Shown one piece after another: positions 46,591 to 57,406 of a stretch of 64,000 nucleotides of DNA. Every line of letters starts with the position of its first letter. The first letter of the stretch is position 1. The DNA is from Acestrorhynchus altus (Eukaryota; Chordata; Actinopteri; Characiformes; Acestrorhynchidae). The translations under genes and the position numbers were made by a program. The stretch lies in the NCBI GenBank assembly GCA_034509495.1, contig CM067511.1, positions 30,161,372-30,225,371 on the forward strand, written 5' to 3'. The notes under the pieces are model-generated. The model had not been told where the DNA came from and made no database searches. It worked only from the letters and a program-made list of their open reading frames with translations.

Positions 46591-48136
46591 CACAGTTCCT
46601 GTACTGCATTTGTGGGGCTGTATACCCCTGGTTTTAGGCTGTACAGTCCATGCAGGATTATAGAAATGAGAATGATGTAAGTAATACGTTCAATATGTGA
46701 AGCTTTAACAGCATAACTTCATGATTAAAACCAGGTGGTTTTGCTTCTTTATGCATGTGGGCTTGGACCTCTAACGTCTTGAAGGACACATTCATAGAAT
46801 TCATTCATAGATTCTCATAGAAGAACATCAGATAGAATTAATTTTCATCAGTAAGGAAGTACTGTTAATGTTGCAAACTGCCCGTACACTGCCGTTTTCT
46901 GCAAGGTTGTTGGTGAGTGCAACTTGCTAAGTGTTAAACCTCACATTCCTGGTCAGGGAATGTGCATGCTGTAATGTTCTGCATTCAACATGCAGAACAC
47001 TTTACTCTGAACACTTCAAATCCTGCTGTAATTATGGTCTAATCAAATGAGCTATATGAACTATAAATCCCCCTTCGAGCAAAACTGACAGTTACAAAGC
47101 AACACCAACCGGCATCAGTTAGAAAGGAGCAGAACCAGCTGGACAAGGTCCAGATTTTTCCCCTATACAATCACTCTGAACTCCACACCACACTTCTGAA
47201 ACTCATGCTCATAGAAATACCATACCATGCTTATAGATACCATACCTGTCTTTAACTTCTTTGCTCACTCCCTTCATAACTACAGAACACAACAAAATCT
47301 ATGCTCCGTATCTATATTCCATATCTATAGACATTTATATGACATATTTACATTTATAGTAGTACATATTTACATTAGTAGTATATATTTTTGTTTCATA
47401 CCTTCTACAATCTTGGCCAATACATATGCATATACAGATATATATATATTTGTAAACATGTATACAGTGTTTATACTGTGCATTTATATACTATACTCCA
47501 CACTTCTGCTATTTATTGTACTTTTGCACTGTTCACTTTTTATATATATAAACATTATATAACATTATAACATGAACATTAGTGAAAAAAAAGTGAAAAG
47601 TGAACATTATCTACATCAATTGGGGTGCATCAGGACAACATGTCCAAGCCCAGCAATAAGCACCAGAAACAGAAACATTGGTTTCTTTGTTTTTTCTCAG
47701 CAGGGATAGTAGGAGGTCAAGAGTGCATGCTGAGAGGGACAGTAATGAGGCCGCCAATCAATACAACAGATAAAAAGGAATGTGATGAGTTTACTACCTG
47801 AACAAAGTTCTAATATACAGTAGTTCATCCATATGAGCCCATGAACAATGCAGATACTCAAAGATGGAAAGTGAAGTGCAGAAGAAAAACAACACTCAGA
47901 TCTGCTGTTAATCTGCGTTGAACAGTGCAGTGTTTGTGTCTGATGATAAATGAAGTCAAATGAAGTACTTTATAACCCAATACCCAGCATTTTACTACAT
48001 AACATTACATAAGGCAATGAAAGAGCATCAACGAGATCAACATATCCATTAACCAGGATTCTTCCAAACATAAACACCGCAAACCATGCATTTCTAGTCT
48101 AATGCAGCTGTTTGAAACAGTAAGCCATGCTCTTAC

Positions 48137-48200
48137 CTCATCTGAACAGGTCTGAATTCACAGTGGGAGACTGACCACCTCAGCAAGGCTCTGTTTTATC
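48137..48200 (-). other. Candidate slc25a45 5' non-coding exon
   Basis: A good donor (gtaagagc on the minus strand, 48136 leftward) follows ctgttcagatgag. It would splice to the acceptor tgcattacag just before the coding start at 44974. No promoter element was recognised, and the 5' end is arbitrary. Confidence 0.35.
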
Positions 48201-48610
48201 AGTTTCAGAAAGCCTCTCTACTGACACCAGGTGGCAATGTCACAGACAACTCAGCATGACCAGCAACAATAACTGCAGTTGTTATGGGACACACTGCACA
48301 GACAAACCAGGTATATCAGTATATCTATATTAATATATTTATACTGTTATAATATCTGCTTTATCACAACCCAGATAATCATGTGGGGACTGTAAGTGTA
48401 GCCCACCTGGGGATCAGAAAGTTTGGCCTCACATAGGGACGCCCACTAAGGTGCACTGCACTACACTGTACATGGGCCGTAGACGGGACCCGTCTGAAAT
48501 TAGATTGGCCTGTAATGATGGGGCCCATTTGGGAAGTCCAAAAGGATCCCAGTTGCAACACGTACATTCAGGACAATGCACACTTAAAGGTTAAAACTTA
48601 AAATAATTAA

Positions 48611-48613
<3 letters not shown>

Positions 48614-48658
<45 letters not shown>
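48614..48658. repeat. (AT)n microsatellite
   Basis: About 22 at units. Confidence 0.95.
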
Positions 48659-48663
<5 letters not shown>

Positions 48664-49140
48664 AACAGATGCCTCAATGTCTTTTTTAAAATGTTATTTT
48701 TTAGGGCTGCAATATACATTCTCTATACATTCACCAAGGTATTGTAGTGAATTCTGTTAGTTTGACAAGGCTAAGGGAAACATTGCAGTGGTAGAATATT
48801 GTAGAATTTTTTTATTTTCTATATTATATTTTAAGTAAACCAAACTCAGTGGTGTCCGACTTTGGTACTGATTTAACTCTGTTACTGTCATAATGCTCAT
48901 TGCAACACAGCTCATTGTCATATGTACAGTAATTTGCTTTGCTACAGAAGATACATCTGTAAGGAATAGTTTCGCAAAAATATATATTATGTATGCAAAA
49001 AAGATTCATAATTTTCCTCAGACACAGTCGGTCAGCCAAGACATGTCTAATATCTTTATGTTTAAAACAAGAAATGGAATACTGTCACCAGTCACAACTT
49101 GCTAAATTCATACCTAAATATTAATATATTTCATTTATTA

Positions 49141-49595
49141 AGATCTATGGAAAATAAGGAGAGCAGCAAGAGTGAAAGGGAAGGTTTCCAAGTAGTGAGA
49201 CCTGCTATGATGTCTGGTTTGGAGACTGAGGCTCTGTCTAAAAGACAGGAGGCTGAGCTGGAGGTGGTGGAGATGAAGATGCTGAGATTTTGGTTGGGAG
49301 TGACAAGGATGGACATAATTAGAAATGAACAGATCAGAGGGACAGTGAAGGTGGAGCAGTTTGGAGACCAGAGGCCAGGTTGAGATGATTTGGACTTGTG
49401 TTGAGGAGGGATAGTGGATATATTGGACAAACAATGTTGGAGATGGAGCTGCTGGGCAGAAGGAGAAGAGGAAGACCTCAGAGAAGGTTTATGGATGTAG
49501 TGAAGGTGGACATGGAGATGGTTGGTGTAACAGTAGAGGAGGCAGGGGATAGGGCAAGATGGAGGCAGATGATCCGCTGTGGTGACCCCTAAAGG
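49141..49595 (+). pseudogene. Non-LTR retrotransposon (LINE) reverse-transcriptase 3' fragment
   Basis: The frame 49141-49383 reads GLETEALSKRQEAELEVVEM and LRFWLGVTRMDIIRNE; the next frame, 49398-49592, reads LLGRRRRGRPQRRFMDVV and WRQMIRCGDP. Together they are the C-terminal end of a LINE reverse transcriptase, with one frameshift/stop near 49385. A 5'-truncated dead copy. Confidence 0.85.
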
Positions 49596-49871
49596 GAGCA
49601 GCCGAAGGAAGAAGGTTAGGTGTATGTATTTACAGAGCTGTGATTGGTGACAGGTTAAGTTCAGTATTTCTTAGTGATGTTAACCTTGTATCTCCCATTC
49701 TAAACTGAACCAGACAACGTAAGAGAAAAGAAGCTAAAGAAGCAAACCTGACACATCAGATACCAAACATTGTAAATTCACGGCACACTTTGGGATTGTT
49801 AAAGCTACTTAACAACTCAGGAGTAAGTAATGTATGCAAAATGCAAAACAACTTTGTGTTGCAGTCTGGCT

Positions 49872-52800
49872 TCAGTGTGACGACACACAGACGTGGAAAA
49901 GTTTGGATGAAAAAACTGCAGCTCCATGGGTCTCCTCGCTCAGCTGCCCATTGTGTGGAGCAGAGAAGGTGAAGTGCTGAAGGAGGGACGTGAAGAAGAG
50001 GAAGATCTCCATGTCAGCAAGATTCTCTCCAAGACACATTCTCTTTCCTGCACAGATGAAAGGAAACATAAAGGAAATTGATCAAATGTAGAACAACACA
50101 CTGGCAGATGTTGGCTTAAATCCTTTGTTGGATGGGTGGTAACAGCTACTCCCGGTTGTAACAGTAGTTACAGTAACAGTAGTTGTTACTGTAGGTTCAG
50201 TCAACAAAGATAGGTTCATCTTCTATTAATGTCTTTCTCTGTTTCAGGTATTTATTACCTGCTGAAAATGGAAGAAATGACTCCCTGTTACGAAAATGGC
50301 CCAAGTCATCAAGGAAGTGCTTGGGATAAAACTGCTGTGGCTTTTCCCATTCTGTTTTATCCGTTAGTAGAGATGCCAAGTTGGTGACAACCACAGTGCC
50401 CTTGAGAAGGAATATACAAATAAGCATAATAAGCAATGAACAATTTAGCAGAATTACAATGGCATGTTAGAAGGCAGGATGCAGATGGGTGTAAATGCAG
50501 TGTACTAATGGGACTTTATACAAATGACATGGAATTTTTCTGCTATTTACACACCTTTTCAACTGACAACAAATTCAATACTGTGTAAAACCTTTAACAC
50601 ATTATTTAAAACCATGTATCTTAACTTTATAGATCAGAGAAAGCACTAAAATGTGCAGAACAAGGTGACCAGGTTTGAGAAACACTGCGGTTATCTCGAT
50701 CGGATCTTGAATTTAAGACTCTGTATTTAAGACAAAGACACTCTTTTTTTTTTGCCTTTATTGTAGGACACAGACATTTATCCCATTTGTGAACACACAC
50801 TGTGAACGCTGGTGAGACAGTGAGTTGATACACACCACAATGAGACAGTGAACACATGCCCACTGCATGGGGTTAGGTACCTTAGGTACCTTCTCTGAGG
50901 TTAGGTACCTTGCTCAGTGGAACTTCAGTTACAACCTGTTGGTTCAGGGACTCAAACGGGTAACAATCCATTCACAAGGCTCTTACGACTGTCCCTACAG
51001 GAAATAGAGCTAACTGTTGAATTTAATCCTTACCTTACCTTTGGAATGAAGTAGCTGGACACTGTGGTGTCTCTGCTAGCCATACGAGGCATACCCAGAG
51101 GCAGGACATTGCTGATTCTCTGGATTTCATGCAGTACTGCCTCAGTGAAAGGCATGCTGGTTCTGTCCACCAGGCTCGGTGGCCGGGATTGCCCGATCAC
51201 TCTATCAATCTCATCTTGGACTTCCTCTGGACAACAACAAAAGGCTTATGACTTATGGCTGGGAAGATGGCAAATACAACTATTTATAAACTGAGATTAA
51301 TCTGAAGAAATCTGATCTTTGAATTACAGCTGAAGGTCAGCAGTTGTTTAGAACCCTATGCTTATCTTGTTCTAAAACGTGGTGAAGACAGTTATGGCAA
51401 GTGACCTTCACTGAGTATTTAGGTTACCTTGATGACATATACATACTCTGGACTTCAGGATGTTTCGCCATAAGAAAAATACCCCAGCATAGGGTACTGG
51501 TCAGGGGCCCTGTCCCAGCATCAAACAGGTCCAATATACAGTGAGACAAATTGTCCACATTAAAGGCAGCATCCGTGTCTTTCCTTCGCTGAGTCAAAAC
51601 ATTAAATGAAAGATTTCACCAACATGGACATTTAGCTTATTGTTGTGTATTAATTGAACATAGGTACCCTACAGGGAGATATCAAAAAAAAAAGAAAAGA
51701 AAAAAAGCCACTGGTGCATGAACGATTTTGACTTGAGGTGTCCTACCTTATCTATTTCTCCAATATAAACATCAGAGAAGTCACGTTTGCTAAATGGATC
51801 CCAATCCTTCTTGTGCATCTCAATCTGCTTCTTCAGAAAGCCCACCATTTTGGCATAGTTGGCCAAAATCTTGCTATGTGGTCCCTGGAAATGTTTCATA
51901 AGCGAAGGGAATGCATCGTAGAGCTGAAGGAATATGAATTTATGTTTAATCTTCTTCCCAGACATGTGCACAGTTTAATCCTCAGTTGCACTTCAAGGAC
52001 TTGAAAATCATAGCAATTACATAAACCTTTATACAAGCATGTTCTTATAGGATTAATATGTGAATGCAAGTGGTATCACTGATCTGGTCATAATCAAACA
52101 ACAACACAGTACCTGGGCATGTGGTGAACCTGCTAAGAGGGTTGATTCTTCAATAAGGTGCAGGAGATTCAGGAAACCAGTGTTTTCATAGTCAAAGTGC
52201 TTTCCGAACACCAGAGATGCAATGACATTAGCTACTGCAATGTTGATAATGGTGTGTGGGTTGAAGGGCCGTCCTGTGAACACATAATTCAAAATGTAAT
52301 GTGCAATGTAACTGTCATTGAAGGAGAAAAGGAAACACTGATCATTAACATGGAAACTTCAAGAAGACATTTTCAATAAGAGGTCAGACCTTTCCACATA
52401 CCTTTCTTCTGTTGAATGGCTTCACACAGAAAGATGCATTCTTGCTGAATAATGAACTCTTTTCTTTTGCCCTCACCAAACTTCTTTAGCTGAGAACTGA
52501 AAAAATGCCGTTGCCTCCTCCACCTGTATCCACTGCTTCTAGATATGCCTTGAAAGTAAAAACATATTTAGATCATTAGACAAAAAAGAACATAATTGGA
52601 CCACTCATGCTTCATCTGATTTGCTATTTCCTTCAATAGTTTAATAATGTTTAATAACTCAGGTGAAAAGTTTCATCTTTCATCATCAAGACCATCATAA
52701 AGCTCACCATTCCCTTGAAACACTCCATTTAATAGAGGAGATACAGGACGGTCCAGAAAGTTGTGACCCTGAGTGACCAAAACTTCTTTCACCAGTTTGT

Positions 52801-53704
52801 ACCCTGTCACCAGTACAATCTTCTGGTTACAAACTCTAAGGCTGAAAATGTCACCATATTTCTCAGACACCTATAAGAGAAAGTAGGTATGTTTTTGTAA
52901 GATGATGTTCCAGTCAGATTTTCCAGGCAGATTTTTTGCAGAATTCAAACTTTAAGATGTAAACAAGTCATTCAGAGTTTTCTGATGTTAGATGTACTTT
53001 AGAAACTTAATAAATCACAGTGGTGGTGATGGGAACCAATGAGCTTATCAACTTTAAATGTGTTGAATATTTTACATGGATTTTCTAAATATGGTGCCTG
53101 ATGCCTGCGTTGACATATCATATCATAACATATCGTATCATAACATATCATAATATGAATAATACTTTTTAATAACATATACCTTGAATCAGTACTAATT
53201 CTGAGTCATTCTTTCTCTAGAACAGATCCTTTTACATCAGATTCTGAATGAATTTGTTTGCATCTCAATAAATAAAATATGCAGACATTCTGAATATGAA
53301 TTAACCTTTAATTAATGTTAGATTACTGAGTCTGGTAAACAATTCTCACATTAACAGACTCCATAAATCCATAGGATTCATCAGATACTCTATACATTGT
53401 GGCAATTCACTACATGAGTGTTAAGAAGAGAATGACAAAGATGTACTCTCATACTCACTCAACACCATAATGCAAGTCATGACAAGTAAACAAGGAGGTC
53501 TCTTGAAGCCTCATGTCTTACCTTCTCAATAGCATGCTGGTCAAAACCAGTGGAAATGTTTCCCAGAAAAGGTAAACCCCATGGTCCAGGAGGAAAATTA
53601 GGTGGATTTTTGTTTTTCAAAAGGTGAAAAACCAACAAAAACACAAACAGAAAGAGCAAACAGGTCCTTATGTCCAACAGGTCCACAAAGGCAACCAAAG
53701 ACAT
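49872..53704 (-). CDS. Cytochrome P450, family 2
   Basis: Nine minus-strand exons, the standard CYP2 layout: 53522-53704, 52708-52870, 52402-52548, 52113-52273, 51747-51923, 51447-51588, 51039-51226, 50259-50400, 49872-50047. All phases agree; 492 aa, full length. It has an N-terminal ER membrane helix, a proline-rich hinge (PPNFPPGPWGLPFLG), helix C WRRQR, K-helix EIQR (358-361) and the haem loop PFSAGKRMCLG with Cys about 439. Haem monooxygenase of the ER that oxidises fatty acids, steroids or xenobiotics. Oddity: in helix I the usual AGTET is AGTGP (301-305), so the acidic-Thr pair for oxygen activation is absent. No frameshift or stop, so an altered chemistry is as likely as decay. Subfamily not assigned. 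Confidence 0.93.
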
Positions 53705-53954
53705 GGTGGAAAGTCCCTTTTTAATAAGCCATGAATTATCTATAACACACTAGTTATACATTCTTCATGCTTCAATTCCTTCTTTACGCTACAGGTGTCT
53801 AAACTTTTGTCGAGCTGTAGTCAGAAAACTCAGGGTGAGTACACAATTCTGACTGGCATGAGATGGAAAACACAAAGTCCAAACCAGTTAGTCTGAGCAG
53901 GGAACAGACAGAAGATACAGTGGCCCCTACTGGGGTCACTCGTGAACCACCCTC

Positions 53955-54022
53955 AGTACAGCTGGTGGAAGTGAAATGTTCTGTAGATTACTACAGAACA
54001 TTTCACTTCCACCAGCTGTACT
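53955..54022. repeat. Perfect 32-bp hairpin with 4-nt loop
   Basis: Arm 53955-53986 (agtacagctggtggaagtga ... gtag) is the exact reverse complement of 53991-54022 around the loop atta. It lies about 250 bp upstream of the P450 start, at the edge of a fragment of the interspersed family found at 42330-42810. Confidence 0.95.
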
Positions 54023-54229
54023 CATTATTCACACAGATGCGCAAATGTACACACACAGCTTGTCTAGTCCCTGTAGAGATGTACTGCCAATAGAATAGGA
54101 CTATCTGGAGGAGACAAACACGAACCTATCGAAGCTGAACATTAACCTATAACCTAGGTGTGGGCTAGAGGGCTATAAAGTTGTATTCCCTCCATCCAGT
54201 ACTACCCTGCTGAAACAAACAAACAAATA

Positions 54230-54600
54230 AACAAAAAAAAAAACCAGCTAGCTGGTTTCAGATGGTCTAAACTGGTCTTTGATGGTCAAGGATATTGAAA
54301 GTTGGTCATGCAGACAAACACATTCTCTATGCTGGTGAGCTTGTGGATTAACCAGCTCTTGAGTAGTGTATGTTGTATTTTATTTTGGTCATGCTTGGTC
54401 ATGCTTAGTCTTACTACTCAGTCTGGTCGAGCTGGTCATGCTTGGTCAAGCTGACCATGCTGGTCGATCCTTGACCATGCTTGGTCAGCATTGTCACAAT
54501 GTTTGCCTAGCTTGGTTAGGTCATGGTTATGCAGACTGTCAAACTCAAACAAAAAATGCCTTAAACTGGTCAAAAATATGCTGGTCATCCCCACAGATGT
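54230..54600. repeat. Degenerate tggtcatgct-type repeat
   Basis: Dense direct and inverted copies of gctggtcatgcttggtca-like words (for example ggtcgagctggtcatgcttg, aagctgaccatgctggtc). Low-complexity array in the P450/PNUTS-like intergenic region. Confidence 0.8.
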
Positions 54601-54986
54601 TAGAATATTTGTGTTTAAAAAATGATTTTATTTTGTCATCATAATAACACTTATGGTAAACTACATTTTAGACTTGTCCTCACACACATGCCCACAATAT
54701 GGCAACTTTCCATCCATTTTCAGACTTTGGACTTTGTTTCCATGATCATGGTAGTGTTGTGTTCACTAAAAAACCTCTGCAGAGCCAGTCTTTCTCTTTC
54801 CAGCAACATCTGGGCTGGACACTGTAAAATCACAAACAAAAGCATGTGCATTCACTTGTTTCCAATGTTCAGCTCACAAATTTCACCATCCAGTCAATCA
54901 ATCAACCAAAAAGTCTAGTTTTAAAATGATTTAAAGTCTTAATGTAAATCATCACACATCATTTATGATAACATGCTAGACCATTT

Positions 54987-54988
<2 letters not shown>

Positions 54989-55046
<58 letters not shown>
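54989..55046. repeat. (GA)n microsatellite
   Basis: About 28 ga units. A further (ATCC)n run lies at 55318-55350. Confidence 0.95.
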
Positions 55047-55048
<2 letters not shown>

Positions 55049-55559
55049 TGGATGGTGGATCTTATGCATCATTGTGTCAATAATGGAGAGCAGCACATGG
55101 AGTTTCAAGGCAGCCAAATATCCACTGGTAAACACCACCATCCACCGGTAAACACCAATTTTCATGAATGTCCAGTAACATCCACCAATGATGTGATAAA
55201 AACAAAAACAAATAATTTTGCAATCTTATTTTATTTTATTTATGTGCAATCATGGTACAGGTGATGTGGTTTAGTGCATACAGTCTACATACAGACTACA
55301 GAAAATGCTGTAGTCTTATCCATCCATCCATCCATCCATCCATCCATCCACATTGCTCATTTGCACTGCCTGTACCATTCTGAATACAATAGCTCTTATA
55401 ACTGTTTGTTTTGGTATTATACTTTTATATAAGTGTAATTCTTGTCATACATATGTGCTCTCACCAAAAAAAATCCTTAATAAAGAGATTCTGATTCTCC
55501 TCTGTTAATCATATAATTGAATTATTGAATCATATAATTGAATCATTGGATCATTGATT

Positions 55560-55705
55560 CACCCTTAAGGCCGGTATGAAAGAATCGGTTGGCTAAACCG
55601 AATCGACTGAATCGGTTGAATCGACGTCCACCAAAACTGAGACGCAGTGATATAAAGTCTATCGTAACTATAGCGACCGAGTCCTTTCTGTATTAATTCC
55701 TGAAC
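55560..55705 (+). promoter_or_regulatory. Putative promoter of the PNUTS-like gene
   Basis: A short CpG-rich island in AT-rich surroundings. It contains repeated aatcggtt/aaccgaatc words, including the inverted pair aaccga...tcggtt at about 55595-55616, just before the ATG at 55706. Function inferred from position. Confidence 0.35.
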
Positions 55706-57334
55706 ATGTCAGAGGTAAGAGGTGTGAATAAAGATCTGCTGAGGATTTTCAGTGTTTAAAGACAAAAAAAACAACGAAAAACGTTTCTTCTTTTACCCGA
55801 GTCACAGAATTAATTTCTGCTCCACATTCTTCAACAAGACAATCCTTCCAACGAAGCCATTTAGGTTGAAAACTGTTCTGTTAACGGTTTAAAACCTGTA
55901 TATTATTGTATATATATTATTATTTAATAGTGTTAATTCCCAAAGCAGTTTAATAGCTGATCGAGTTCGTCTTTAAAGTATCATTATTATTCAGTCAGAC
56001 GCTCGTTAAACGCGTTGTTAAGTTATAACATAAAAAACAAAAACAGCGAAGCTCACACTGCAGTTAAATTTGTGTCGTTTGCTGGCGATTATTTGTAGCT
56101 GGTGGTTATAAAAAGCCCCCTAAAATGTAGATAAATGTGTATTTATGTCTGCCTGATATAAAGACTGAGTTTGTTATGGGTGGGCTGTGGAATTAGAGCT
56201 GAAATGTGGAGTATAAAGTGCTTGTTTGTTGACATCACTTTGAGGAAAAATGGCGGCTCATCAATTCATCTTCCTGCTGCATCACCGTCAACGGTAGAAC
56301 TGAGCCCCGCCCTCCTCAAACACCTATTGGATGAGGTTTTGAGAAGTGGGCGTCTCCTCTCACCTCATTGGCTAGGTTCTGGCGTCTTGGCCTTTCCACA
56401 AACGCTATTGGTCCTGTGGGTTCAGGACGATTTAAAACATGCTTTATAGCTTAATGTGCTTTTTAATTTTGTAAATTATATTTTGTTCATTTCTTAATTA
56501 AGCTCACACTAGACACTGGTTGTATGTTATAAACAGTTAAAATTCATGAATTCAAAATAGGTTAAAGAAGCAAGTTTTAGGCACTGAATATGTCTAATTA
56601 AATTTGAAGATTAATAATGTGTAAATGTATTATTTAAATGGATTATCATTTATTTATTTGCCTAACATTCATATTGAGTGTAATGAATGTATACACAGTA
56701 GTTTGCAGTTGTTATTAATATTGTTTAGTTATTTATTTTGTTTTATTTTTATGTTTTGTTTGTTCAATTTCTTAGTAAATGAAGAATAATCTATAATTTA
56801 AAGTTTTAGAGAAGTCAGAAAACACATTAAAATGACAGATTATTTGGGTGATACTGAACAATGTAGAATTATGACTTAATGTGAGAGCACATTATTGACA
56901 AAAACACTTTAATCCACATCTACTACATTTACAGATAATATATTTTATGTACAGCATATAGTTTGTGTTCCAGGTTCCAGACAGACTATTTCTCTCTGTA
57001 ATGAAACTTGCCTCAGAAGTTATGTTAGGCCATTATTCTTTCTTGTCTTTCTAGTGGCACCTCACCAAAAGGTAGTTATTTCTTCAGTTTGCTTTACAGT
57101 GGTTTTTCTTCATCTTTATGGTGATTTAATTACACTACTATAGAAACGAAAGAAATCTCCTGTGGGTCCTGAGATGAAGGCTGGAGAGAAAGACGAGGTA
57201 GGGCCTAGGTGAGTACACATTGTGTCCCCACTACGGTTACTTATACTGTTAAGTTTATGTTTTTATTGTTTGTTTGTTTTTTTAATAAGTTCAATAGGTG
57301 CTGCCCTCTGCTGTTCATATACAATATGTGTATA

Positions 57335-57406
<72 letters not shown>

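Noticed and set aside
47227..47562. 111-codon plus-strand frame
   Set aside because: AT-rich, Tyr/Ile/Phe-heavy chance frame in an intron.
49131..49434. Minus-strand frames over the LINE fragment
   Set aside because: Antisense of the reverse-transcriptase remnant on the plus strand.
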